Source of the DNA: Fonticella tunisiensis
GTDB taxonomy: Bacteria > Bacillota > Clostridia > Clostridiales > Caloramatoraceae
DNA length: 64,000 nt
NCBI RefSeq assembly: GCF_004364155.1
Contig: NZ_SOAZ01000007.1
Span: forward strand, 1-64,000
Direction: 5' to 3'
Positions 35,585 through 44,706 of the stretch are shown in pieces. Every line of letters starts with the position of its first letter. Position 1 is the stretch's first letter. Both the position numbers and the translations under genes were made by a program. Below the pieces are notes generated by a model that saw only the letters and a program-made list of their open reading frames with translations, searched no databases and had not been told where the DNA came from.

Positions 35585-36088
35585 TTATGTCAATATATCA
35601 ATCACTTTTTCCCTAATGCATTTTGTAATTCCATAGTATTGGTGGCACCTTACCACATATTTACCAAGGGCACCATCAATGCATCTTGAATCATCTATAA
35701 TTACAAATTTTTCTACATTCTTGTCTGAATTTTCCTTGAGCCACATCATTATTTCTTCTTCCCGGGTAAGCCAGACTGAACCTCCATGATCGAAGGGAGT
35801 TACACCAATGACCCTATTATCAAGATTGTATTTTCCCAAGTTTTTCATAAGATTTGACCAGTATTCATCTCCCTCTTCTCCACAACCATATCTCCACGTT
35901 GATGAGATAACAATATATGCATCAGTCTTGTCAATTATCTCCTTCAGGTTCTCCATTGCTGCGGGATCAAAATTAAACTGCATTCCATATTCAAACTCTC
36001 CATTGTTTCGTTTGATCTGTTCCTCCATATATCTTTCAGTATTTAGTACACCGTTTATATCTAAAAATATGATTTTCAATTTAGGCAC
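35585..36088 (-). CDS. HAD-fold protein of the Swiss-army-knife RNA-repair-associated type
   Basis: 167 residues. HAD motif I is FLDINGVLN (Asp10 nucleophile, but Asn12 where most active HAD phosphatases have Asp). VISSTWRYG is the motif II region and VIIDDSRC motif IV. The layout fits the small HAD proteins often called hydrolases or linked to SAK RNA-repair proteins. Asn in place of the general acid may reduce phosphatase activity. It is encoded alone between a terminator and a dispersed element, with a GGGGGTG site before the start. Substrate unknown. Confidence 0.75.
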   Translation of the reverse strand: MPKLKIIFLDINGVLNTERYMEEQIKRNNGEFEYGMQFNFDPAAMENLKEIIDKTDAYIVISSTWRYGCGEEGDEYWSNLMKNLGKYNLDNRVIGVTPFDHGGSVWLTREEEIMMWLKENSDKNVEKFVIIDDSRCIDGALGKYVVRCHQYYGITKCIREKVIDILT

Positions 36089-36192
36089 CCCCTTAAAGTG
36101 TATTCTTCTTTTAAAATCGCAATTATTTAAAAATTTTTATATAATGTTTCTGAAGATGATATTCGCTTACTAATATTTTATTATCACAGCTT

Positions 36193-36222
36193 ATTATAAA
36201 AGAGAACTAGCATAACAAATTA
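36193..36222 (-). repeat. inverted end fragment of the dispersed element next to copy C
   Basis: On the minus strand this reads TTTGTTATGCTAGTTCTC followed by TTTTATAA. It matches the outer left end of the 49.0 kb copy (TTGTTGTGCTAGTTCTTTAT), but points away from copy C. Confidence 0.5.
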
Positions 36223-36231
36223 ATTATATAA

Positions 36232-36564
36232 TAGCTCCGTATGAAACAAAATTCACCACAATATTATGAAAACAGTTTCTAAATTAATCTGTCGTTCCAG
36301 TTCAAGAACTAAAGCGGAGATAAAAAATATATGAAATTCACATAAAGCGGGCAACTAGAAGTTCTTGGCGAAGGGATGCAGAAAAATCCTAGAACTTTCG
36401 TTTGTTTGAGTTGGGCGAGTTTAACGAAAGTTCTTGATTTTTCAAATCCCGAGCCTTAGAACTTCTTTGTTAAGCGTACTAGTGAATGAAATATATTTTT
36501 TATCGCAGCGTCGGTCTGTATATGCTTTCCACTTATAATCCAATGAACTTTTCAGAGTAGCATA
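36232..36564 (+). repeat. dispersed foldback element, long-form copy C
   Basis: About 330 bp. Order: TAGCTCCGTATGAAACAAAA, arm GGAGATAAAAAATATATG, AACTAGAAGTTCTTGGCG, CCTAGAACTTTCGTTTG, AACGAAAGTTCTTGATTT, CCTTAGAACTTCTTTG, arm GAATGAAATATATTTTTTAT and TTTTCAGAGTAGCA. It is nearly identical to copy E2 at 61.1 kb except at the right end. It lies between the HAD gene and the glucan synthase gene. Confidence 0.88.
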
Positions 36565-36601
36565 TCTCCAAAATACAAATGAGGCAGGAAAATCCTGCCT
36601 T

Positions 36602-39600
36602 TTAACCTAATACAACTTCAACGCTGTGGAATTTTTCATCATCCACAAGCTTTATCGTCTTATCACCTAGGACAACTCCATCCATTTTAACTTCCTTAAC
36701 ACCACGGTTTACCCCAGCCGGGTTGCTTACATTTATTATATAATCAGTCTTGTTGTATTTATATCTTATCTTAAATTCCTTCCAGTAGGATGGAATGCAT
36801 GGGTCTATTATGAGCGAACTTCCCTTCTTTTTAAATCCCAGTATTTCTTCAAGACCTACTTTATACATCCAGCCGGAGGATCCGGTGTACCAGGTCCATC
36901 CACCCCTTCCAACGTGGGGTTCTACAGCATATACATCTGCCGCCATAACATAGGGCTCAACCTTGTACCTTGCACAATCAAGATCAGTCATAGTGTGATT
37001 TATCGGATTTATTAAACTGAAAAGGCTGTAGGCCTTATTGCCATAACCCATCCTGGCGAAGGCATATACTACCCATGTTGCTGCATGGGTATATTGTCCT
37101 CCATTCTCCCTTACTCCAGGAACATAGCCTTTAATATATCCAGGGGAAAGATCCCCTTTGTCAAAGGGAGGTGTAAACAGTTTTATTAGACCCTCATCCT
37201 CCATAACAAGATAGTTTTCAACGGAATTCATAGCCTTTTCAGCCCTCTTATGATTTCCAGCACCGGAAATAACTGCCCAGCTCTGTGCAATGGAATCTAT
37301 TTTACATTCGCTGTTTATTGATGAACCAAGGGGCTTTCCATCATCAAAGTAGGCCCTTAGATACCATTCTCCATCCCATGCGTTTTTCTCAATTGAATCA
37401 GCAATATATTGAACTATTTCTTCATATCTTTCGGCCTTTTCTTTATCATTTGCTATTTTGCATAGTGGAATAAATTTCTTTAATGTATGGCAAATAAACC
37501 ATCCAAGCCATATGCTCTCACCTCTGCCTTTATTGCCAACGGTATTCATACCATCGTTCCAGTCCCCTGATCCCATAAGAGGAATTCCATGTTCACCAAA
37601 CTTTAATCCCCTCTCCAGGGCTCTTATACAATGCTCATAAACAGTTGATTTTTGTTCCGATACTTTAGGGACACCATACCTTTCATCCTCCTTTTCACCA
37701 AGGGGGGCATCCTCAAGGTATGGAACCTCAAGGTACAATATATCTGTATCGCCAGTTTTTTCTACATACTCTGCAGTAACATAGGGAAGCCAGAGCAAAT
37801 CATCGGAAAACTTTGTTCTTATTCCTTTTTCACCTGCACCTGGGTGCCACCAGTGTTGCACATCCCCCTCAACAAATTGATGAGCGCAGTGGAGGATGAT
37901 CTGGTTTTTAGCTATTTCAGGATAGATATTCAAAAGGCTCATTACATCCTGAAGCTGATCCCTAAAACCATAGGCACCGCCTGATTGATAGAAGGCGGAT
38001 CTCGCCCATATTCTACATGATAGGGTCTGGTATAAAAGCCATGTATTCATTATAATGTTAAACCTATCATCGGGGGTTGCTATCTGCAGCCTGTTAAGAA
38101 GCTCATCCCAGACACCCTTAGCCTCTTCAAGGGCAGCTTTACACTTGGTTAAATCTTTATACTTCATAATAAGCTGAGTTAGATTATCCATGCTTTTAAC
38201 CTGGCCCAACATGAACACTAATTCCTGCTCATCATCCTCCTTTATACTAAGGGATGTTTGAATAACGCAGCATGGATCAAAACCTGTTCCGTATTGTTTA
38301 CTAAGGCCTTCATACCCTAGTGCCTTAGGGCTTTTAAAGTCTCCAGCGTTTCCTACAAATTCAAGCCTGTTTCCTGTAAAGCTTTTAACCTCAAGGGATG
38401 AGGAGATAAAGGCAATTCTGCCAGGAAAATCTGAATTATAGGAATTTTGTACTATAAAGGCGCCCAGGTTTTCATCAAATTGTGTTATAATATGTTGCTG
38501 AGTAATCTGGTCTGTAACTCCAAGAACAGGCCTTATGTAGTAATATAGTGAAAGCCTTCTCTCTGTACCCGAAACGTTTTTAAGCTTTACGAGTGAGAGC
38601 TTGACAGGTTCATCCCTTGTAACAAAAACAGTAAGCTGCTGCTCTATCCCATGGCTTGAATGTAAAAACCTCGAGTAGCCCAATCCATGGCTTATGACAT
38701 AACCTTCCTTTTCACGCACTGGAAGGGGAGTAATTGTCCATATCTCTCCAGTTTCATCGTCCCTTATGTATATTATTTCGCCTGGAGGGTCAGATACAGG
38801 GTCATTTGACCATGGAGTAAGCTTGTTTTCCCTGCTGTTTTCAGACCAGGTAAACCCACCACCTGTATCAGTTACTGTAAAACCAAAGTTTTTGTTTGAT
38901 ATAACGTTGATCCATGGTGCAGGGGTAAAAATATTATCTTTAAGGATAATTGTATATTCCTTATTGTCATTGTCAAACCCACCATAACCGTTGTAATATA
39001 AGAGCGGCGAATACATAAGGTTATCCGGGTAATGGCAGGGTATTTTACTTGCCTTAAGTATATTTTGGGCCTCCTTCGCTTCAAAATAGGTTAATTGTTT
39101 TTTAATGCTCCCCTCATCAGCGTTTATAATAATTCTCGATGCTGAATAGAGTAAAATTCTATCCTCTTCAGGCATTAAAGCTGCATTTCTTACGAATATA
39201 CCTCCAGCCCTGTCAATAAGCTCCCTTCCATGGCCTGCTGAAACTAAATCCCTTATGAGGTTTAGAAGTGGTTCAAAATAATCGCTTTCATCTTGATTTA
39301 ATATCACAAGGTCCACCTTTAATCCCCTTGAACGCCAGTATTCATGGGCCCTTAGCATGGTTTTTACACCCTCTATACTCTCAGCTTTGCTTATAGTTAC
39401 CAGAACAATAGGTAAGTCTCCTGATATTCCATATGCCCATAGGCCAGGCTGACCCTTTCTATTCCTCATGATATATTCTTCATACCTTTTCTTAACCGGA
39501 CTTATAAAAAGTATGTGTGATATTAAAGAGTTAAATATTTTAGCGTCGGACTCCTTAAAGTTAAAGTAGGAATTATCTATATTTCCCCTTAGATAAGCGA

Positions 39601-42600
39601 GTTCAAAACTTCTCTCAGCATTTAAAGGGTCTGAGTATTTTTTGCACAGCTCTATTATAGAATTTCTATTTTCAGCAGCTCCTGTGGTATAGTATAAAAC
39701 TGATGATTTTCCGGGAGCTATTTTAACTTTTTTTCTTATACTGAATATAGGATCCAGCACTGCCCCAACGGTATCCGTAAGTGGATGGGACATTCCCCTG
39801 GGATCCTTAAGGTTTTGCCCTCTTCCTATAAACTTATACCTGTCCGTTTCAAAATCCAGATCGCCTATGCTTTCCACATCAGCGGAAAGGGTATGAAACG
39901 CCCATAGTGTTTTTTTACCTTCTTCCCTCGGCCTCCTCGATGCAATGATGCTGCTAAAATCTCTTAAGGCTTCAGTTCTTACAAAAAGATTGTTGAAGGC
40001 AGGGTGTGCTATATCCGCCATATGTGGTGAAAGTACGGGCTCCAAATAGCTGGTACATTCAATTGTTGCATCTTCAGAACCATGATTGAATATAGTAAGC
40101 TTCCTGACCTCGCAGTTATCCTCAGGTGATACACACACCTCCATATGGGTTTCTATCGAACCATCAATCCGTTCAAACTTGGCTTTATCGCTGGAGAAAA
40201 TAACCTTATATCTATCAGGTATGGCGTTTACAGGTTCAATGGTTGACGACCACACTTTATTTGAATTTACATCCCTTAAATATATAAAGGTTCCATATTT
40301 TTTAGATGATAAATCCTCTCGCCATCTGGTAACCATGATATCCCCAAGTTTGCTGTAGGAATAGCCAAAATTGGAAACCATGATGGAGTACGTTCCATTT
40401 GAGAGTAAATGGCAGACAGGGATAGGAGACTCGGGCAAACCTAATTCCCTTACATAATTAAACCCTTCGTATTCCTCAGTCTTAAATGGAACAACATCCT
40501 CTTTGATTTCCTTTGTTATTATGGCTCTTACAGGTATCCTTTCCTGAAGTAAAAACTCACCTGCACGTACTGCCGGGTCGGAATGAAATCTTTTTACCAG
40601 TATATTGTTGTTAAAATAGTTATTAAGGGCTGTTATAATCATACCCTGGTGATGGGCCATGAAGCTTTTTACAACCGCATATTTCTGACTGCGGGGCATT
40701 CTTTCCGGTGTAAAATCAACGGATTCATAAAATCCATACTTTCCCTCAAGATTATATTCTGTAAGCTTATGCAGGTTTAATAGAGCATCCTTTGGACTAA
40801 ATGGCAGAGCGAGTATGGTTGAATATGGTGATATAACCATATCCTTTACAAGCCCTCTTTTAAGCCCTAAATCAGGCACTCCAAAGGCTTTATACTGATA
40901 ATTTAAAATGTGGTCAAAACCATGGTAGCCTGACTCCGAGGTTCCCCATGGCACTTTTCTGCTTCTGCCATATTTGATCTGTGCATTTATAACTGTAGAG
41001 TAAGTTTCACCTAACAGAGTATTTTTGTAAGTTCTCATTATTATAGGCGGCATCAGATATTCAAACATCGTTCCGGTCCATGAGACAAGGCTTCTATAGC
41101 CATCAATATCAACCAGAGACCTTCCAAGCCTTGACCAGTGTGAAGGTGAAACCTCCCTTTTTGCTATGGCAAGATAGCTTGTAATCCTGGCCTCTGAGGC
41201 AAGAAGGTCATAATATGAATTTATAAGTTTGTCATTTGAAACATCATATCCGATTGAAAAAAGTTCTCTCTTTTTGTCATAGAGGGACTCAAATTTCATG
41301 TCAGCGATTAGTTTCTCTATTCTAAATATCAATGAATCTATAAGGCTTATCTGATTTTGAACTTTCTCAACATCATCATCTGCATTATTTTTATGCAGTA
41401 GTTTTTCATGGTGTTCCTTTAACCCTTCCTTTAAAGTTATGTAATACCCCATTAAATTGCCGCTGTCAACTGTTGATATAAATTTCGGCATTAATACTTC
41501 AAGGGTTCTTGTATCATACCAGTTATACAGATGCCCGTTCCATTTTTCCATCCTTTCAATGGTACCTATGGTTTTATCAAGTTTTTCAAGCATTTCTGAT
41601 GTCGTTATATACCCAAGATCCCTTGCAGATAGAATAGCCATAAGTAGAAACCCTATATTTGTAGGGGAAGTTCTATGTGCAACCCTCTCAACGGGCTCCT
41701 CCTGATAATTATCAACCGGCAAATAGTTGTTCTCCTCATTTGCAAACTCCTCATAAAAATTCCACGTTTTCCTCGAAATTCTTCTGAGGAATTCGTTATC
41801 TTCATCGGACAATTCAATTTTAGGTTCTGCTGCAGGCTGGCTTATATAATATGCAACAGCTGGAGACAGGGCCCAGACGATTAATAGGGGTATAATCGCA
41901 ATAAGGTTTTCCCTTCTAAATACAAAGGCTACAGCATATAAAACAGCTGATTCGATTAAAACAGGATACATCCTGTTAATATAACCTTTAAAATCATTAG
42001 ACATATTTTTTTCAACTTCTGCAGCGGTAACCCATTCCAGCAAGTTGCGTTTTGATACAAAAACCCTGTATAAAGACTTTAAAGCTGCATCCATCATAAT
42101 ATAGCTGTGATAGGGTAAAAAAATGAAGTTAAGCAGGCATTGATAGAACGCAGCTTTAAACCCATAAATAAGGTCTCCATTTACCCTTATTCCAGGACAG
42201 TTGTAATATTTTAATGCAAGATAATCAGCAAGGTTTAAAAGTATAGGTAAAAAAACAGTTAAAACAGCAAAACTGAGCCACAACGAAGGTGTTCCGGGAA
42301 GGAATAGAATTCCTGATATTATTACCAGCATTAACGATGTTGAAACAAGGCTTCTTCTAAGGTTATCAAAAAGCTTCCACCTTGAAAGGAGGCTTATGGG
42401 ATTTTTTATTCTTTTGCCATATCTGTTCTTTATATATGGGAAAAGCCAGCGTATTGTCTGCCAGTCTCCCCTTACCCACCTGTGAAGTCTCATAATGTAG
42501 GAACTGTATTTTTCTGGATAGCCATCAATGAGCTCTATATCAGTTGCAAGCCCTGTTCTTAAATAGCTTCCCTCAATAAGATCATGGCTTAAAAGGGTAT

Positions 42601-44686
42601 TTTCAGGAATAGCTTCATCAAGGGCCTTTATGAATATATCGATGTCGTAAATTCCTTTCCCTGTAAAAATGCCTTCATGGAACAAATCCTGATACACATC
42701 TGATACAGCAGCTGTATATGGGTCAATGCCGCCTGAACCCGCAAATATCCTTGTGAACAGGGATTTATTTGTGCTTACTATATTGATTCCGATTCTGGGC
42801 TGAATTAACCCATACCCTTCTATGACTATTCCCTTTTTATCATCAAATACAGCTTTATTAAGGGGGTGAGATATGGCCCCAATTAAAGACCTGGCCCTGC
42901 CTATTGGAAGAATGGTGTCTGCATCAAGGGTAATTACATATTTAGCCCTCTTCAGGTTTTCAATATTTCCAGTGATTGTTGAGAAAGTAGTGTTTTTATC
43001 ACCCTTAATGAGCCTGTTAAACTCTAATACTGCACCTCTTTTTCTGTCCCATCCCATCCATCTTCCCTGCCTGTCGTTATAAATCCTTCTCCTGCATAAA
43101 AAGTAAAATTTATTGTCCCCATATTTTCTATTGAGTTCCTCAATCATATCCCTTGCCGTATTTAGAATATCCTCATCTTCATCATTAAATTCACTGCCGC
43201 TGTCCTTTAAATCGCCTACAAGTGCAAAATATATATTATCTTCATTGTTTGCCATGTAAGTTACTTCAAGGTTTCTTATAAGCTCTATGACTCTTTTCAC
43301 ATTTGGAAGTATTGTAGGAACTATTATTATAGTAGTACATTCTTCAGGTATTCCATTTCTAAGCTCAAGTTTAGGTATAAAATCGGGCGTTTTTAAATGG
43401 GTGATAATCCAGTTTGTAATTGTTACAGCTATCTCACTTGAAGGAATCAGGGCTATAATCAAAGTCAACGCTGCAATCAACAAAGGGGCCTTAACAGCAC
43501 TTGTATACGAATATAAAGCCAATCCCAGGGATAGAATAGCTGTAATTATGGCTACAGGTAAAACGTACACAGCAAGAACATTCTTCTTTAATCCCGAAGG
43601 ATTTTTTTCAATGTCCCTTATCAGATAAGTCCTGCCCTTTCCAGCAAGATAATATCCAACATGGGATGAAGCCTTGGAGATATCCTCATATTTTAACGTA
43701 CAATCAAGTGCGGTTCTTGCAACCTGAATTTCAGAAACTTTATACCTTTCAGCGATTTTTTCTACCTGCCTCCTGTAATAGTTTCTTGATTCAAAATCCT
43801 GTTCCATGTAATAACCGGAAGGGTCTTTGCGCAGAATTCCTTCCACATGGGATAGTGACTCAAAAATCTCATTAAAATCAAGTGCCGATATAAGCCTGAG
43901 GCTCGTTATGCAGTTGCCTATGGAGATTTTCAGGGCGGCCTGTTCATTATGCTCATGTTTTATTACTTCTTCCATAGAAGTATTAAACTCGTGAAGCCTG
44001 TCATCTATATATCTAAAAAGTTCTTCTTCATTAACCTCAAGGCTCTTGATAAATCTTGAAAGCCTCTCAATATATGCATAATTTATCGAATCCATGCTGG
44101 TAAAGGTTTTTTTAATTTCGTTGAAAATTTCATTATGATCTTTACCTTTAAATCTTTCAACGTTACTCCATTCCTTATGAATGTCACTAATGACCTGGCA
44201 AATGTCTGCTATTTTTTCAACAAGGGCTATTCTAAGCATTGTTGATATGGACCACAGCTCAGCCATGGAAAGGGGCTCTATGGTCTGATATGCTTTTATA
44301 AACTCGATAATCTGCTTTTTATCTAATTTACCATCCGTATGATTTATAAGCTCAAGGCAAATTGCAAAGGTTCTTGGATAACCCTTAAGAGAACCGCTTT
44401 GAATCGTCCTGAGTTTTTTTAAAAATCTTCTGCTGCAATTTGCCATTATCCATTTAACCTGTTCTTCAATAATGTAGTAGTTGTCAAGAAGCCACTCTGA
44501 GGCAGGGCAGAGGGACTTGTTATTTTTTGCTCTATCTTTGAGAAATCTGTATACTCGTGATATCCTAATAAAATTATTATCCAATCTATTAAGAATTAGT
44601 TTATTATACTCTCCCTGCTTTGATACAATATGGTCTTTAGCTATATTTTTTCCATGGAGATAAAGTTCATGGGAGTTTAGAATCAT
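36602..44686 (-). CDS. cyclic beta-1,2-glucan synthase-like protein (GT84, glycoamylase and GH94 domains)
   Basis: About 2,694 residues, close to bacterial cyclic glucan synthases. A soluble N-terminal region precedes membrane segments at about 365-430. A GT84-type glycosyltransferase follows (LDADTILP near residue 587). More membrane segments lie at about 775-820 and 905-950. A glycoamylase (GH144-like) domain spans roughly 960-1400. Two beta-sandwich regions lead to a C-terminal GH94 phosphorylase-type domain with the catalytic GSGDWNDGMN near residue 2374 and VEPYVMAADVY further on. It should polymerise glucose from UDP-glucose into beta-1,2-glucan, cyclise it and trim it. Start at 44686 (MILNSHE) has AGAGGTGG upstream; a GTG 12 bases earlier does not. 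It is 20 bp after a nucleotidyltransferase gene, so the two are an operon. Confidence 0.9.
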   Translation of the reverse strand: MILNSHELYLHGKNIAKDHIVSKQGEYNKLILNRLDNNFIRISRVYRFLKDRAKNNKSLCPASEWLLDNYYIIEEQVKWIMANCSRRFLKKLRTIQSGSLKGYPRTFAICLELINHTDGKLDKKQIIEFIKAYQTIEPLSMAELWSISTMLRIALVEKIADICQVISDIHKEWSNVERFKGKDHNEIFNEIKKTFTSMDSINYAYIERLSRFIKSLEVNEEELFRYIDDRLHEFNTSMEEVIKHEHNEQAALKISIGNCITSLRLISALDFNEIFESLSHVEGILRKDPSGYYMEQDFESRNYYRRQVEKIAERYKVSEIQVARTALDCTLKYEDISKASSHVGYYLAGKGRTYLIRDIEKNPSGLKKNVLAVYVLPVAIITAILSLGLALYSYTSAVKAPLLIAALTLIIALIPSSEIAVTITNWIITHLKTPDFIPKLELRNGIPEECTTIIIVPTILPNVKRVIELIRNLEVTYMANNEDNIYFALVGDLKDSGSEFNDEDEDILNTARDMIEELNRKYGDNKFYFLCRRRIYNDRQGRWMGWDRKRGAVLEFNRLIKGDKNTTFSTITGNIENLKRAKYVITLDADTILPIGRARSLIGAISHPLNKAVFDDKKGIVIEGYGLIQPRIGINIVSTNKSLFTRIFAGSGGIDPYTAAVSDVYQDLFHEGIFTGKGIYDIDIFIKALDEAIPENTLLSHDLIEGSYLRTGLATDIELIDGYPEKYSSYIMRLHRWVRGDWQTIRWLFPYIKNRYGKRIKNPISLLSRWKLFDNLRRSLVSTSLMLVIISGILFLPGTPSLWLSFAVLTVFLPILLNLADYLALKYYNCPGIRVNGDLIYGFKAAFYQCLLNFIFLPYHSYIMMDAALKSLYRVFVSKRNLLEWVTAAEVEKNMSNDFKGYINRMYPVLIESAVLYAVAFVFRRENLIAIIPLLIVWALSPAVAYYISQPAAEPKIELSDEDNEFLRRISRKTWNFYEEFANEENNYLPVDNYQEEPVERVAHRTSPTNIGFLLMAILSARDLGYITTSEMLEKLDKTIGTIERMEKWNGHLYNWYDTRTLEVLMPKFISTVDSGNLMGYYITLKEGLKEHHEKLLHKNNADDDVEKVQNQISLIDSLIFRIEKLIADMKFESLYDKKRELFSIGYDVSNDKLINSYYDLLASEARITSYLAIAKREVSPSHWSRLGRSLVDIDGYRSLVSWTGTMFEYLMPPIIMRTYKNTLLGETYSTVINAQIKYGRSRKVPWGTSESGYHGFDHILNYQYKAFGVPDLGLKRGLVKDMVISPYSTILALPFSPKDALLNLHKLTEYNLEGKYGFYESVDFTPERMPRSQKYAVVKSFMAHHQGMIITALNNYFNNNILVKRFHSDPAVRAGEFLLQERIPVRAIITKEIKEDVVPFKTEEYEGFNYVRELGLPESPIPVCHLLSNGTYSIMVSNFGYSYSKLGDIMVTRWREDLSSKKYGTFIYLRDVNSNKVWSSTIEPVNAIPDRYKVIFSSDKAKFERIDGSIETHMEVCVSPEDNCEVRKLTIFNHGSEDATIECTSYLEPVLSPHMADIAHPAFNNLFVRTEALRDFSSIIASRRPREEGKKTLWAFHTLSADVESIGDLDFETDRYKFIGRGQNLKDPRGMSHPLTDTVGAVLDPIFSIRKKVKIAPGKSSVLYYTTGAAENRNSIIELCKKYSDPLNAERSFELAYLRGNIDNSYFNFKESDAKIFNSLISHILFISPVKKRYEEYIMRNRKGQPGLWAYGISGDLPIVLVTISKAESIEGVKTMLRAHEYWRSRGLKVDLVILNQDESDYFEPLLNLIRDLVSAGHGRELIDRAGGIFVRNAALMPEEDRILLYSASRIIINADEGSIKKQLTYFEAKEAQNILKASKIPCHYPDNLMYSPLLYYNGYGGFDNDNKEYTIILKDNIFTPAPWINVISNKNFGFTVTDTGGGFTWSENSRENKLTPWSNDPVSDPPGEIIYIRDDETGEIWTITPLPVREKEGYVISHGLGYSRFLHSSHGIEQQLTVFVTRDEPVKLSLVKLKNVSGTERRLSLYYYIRPVLGVTDQITQQHIITQFDENLGAFIVQNSYNSDFPGRIAFISSSLEVKSFTGNRLEFVGNAGDFKSPKALGYEGLSKQYGTGFDPCCVIQTSLSIKEDDEQELVFMLGQVKSMDNLTQLIMKYKDLTKCKAALEEAKGVWDELLNRLQIATPDDRFNIIMNTWLLYQTLSCRIWARSAFYQSGGAYGFRDQLQDVMSLLNIYPEIAKNQIILHCAHQFVEGDVQHWWHPGAGEKGIRTKFSDDLLWLPYVTAEYVEKTGDTDILYLEVPYLEDAPLGEKEDERYGVPKVSEQKSTVYEHCIRALERGLKFGEHGIPLMGSGDWNDGMNTVGNKGRGESIWLGWFICHTLKKFIPLCKIANDKEKAERYEEIVQYIADSIEKNAWDGEWYLRAYFDDGKPLGSSINSECKIDSIAQSWAVISGAGNHKRAEKAMNSVENYLVMEDEGLIKLFTPPFDKGDLSPGYIKGYVPGVRENGGQYTHAATWVVYAFARMGYGNKAYSLFSLINPINHTMTDLDCARYKVEPYVMAADVYAVEPHVGRGGWTWYTGSSGWMYKVGLEEILGFKKKGSSLIIDPCIPSYWKEFKIRYKYNKTDYIINVSNPAGVNRGVKEVKMDGVVLGDKTIKLVDDEKFHSVEVVLG

Positions 44687-44706
44687 ATGCTCTGCCACCT
44701 CTTAAA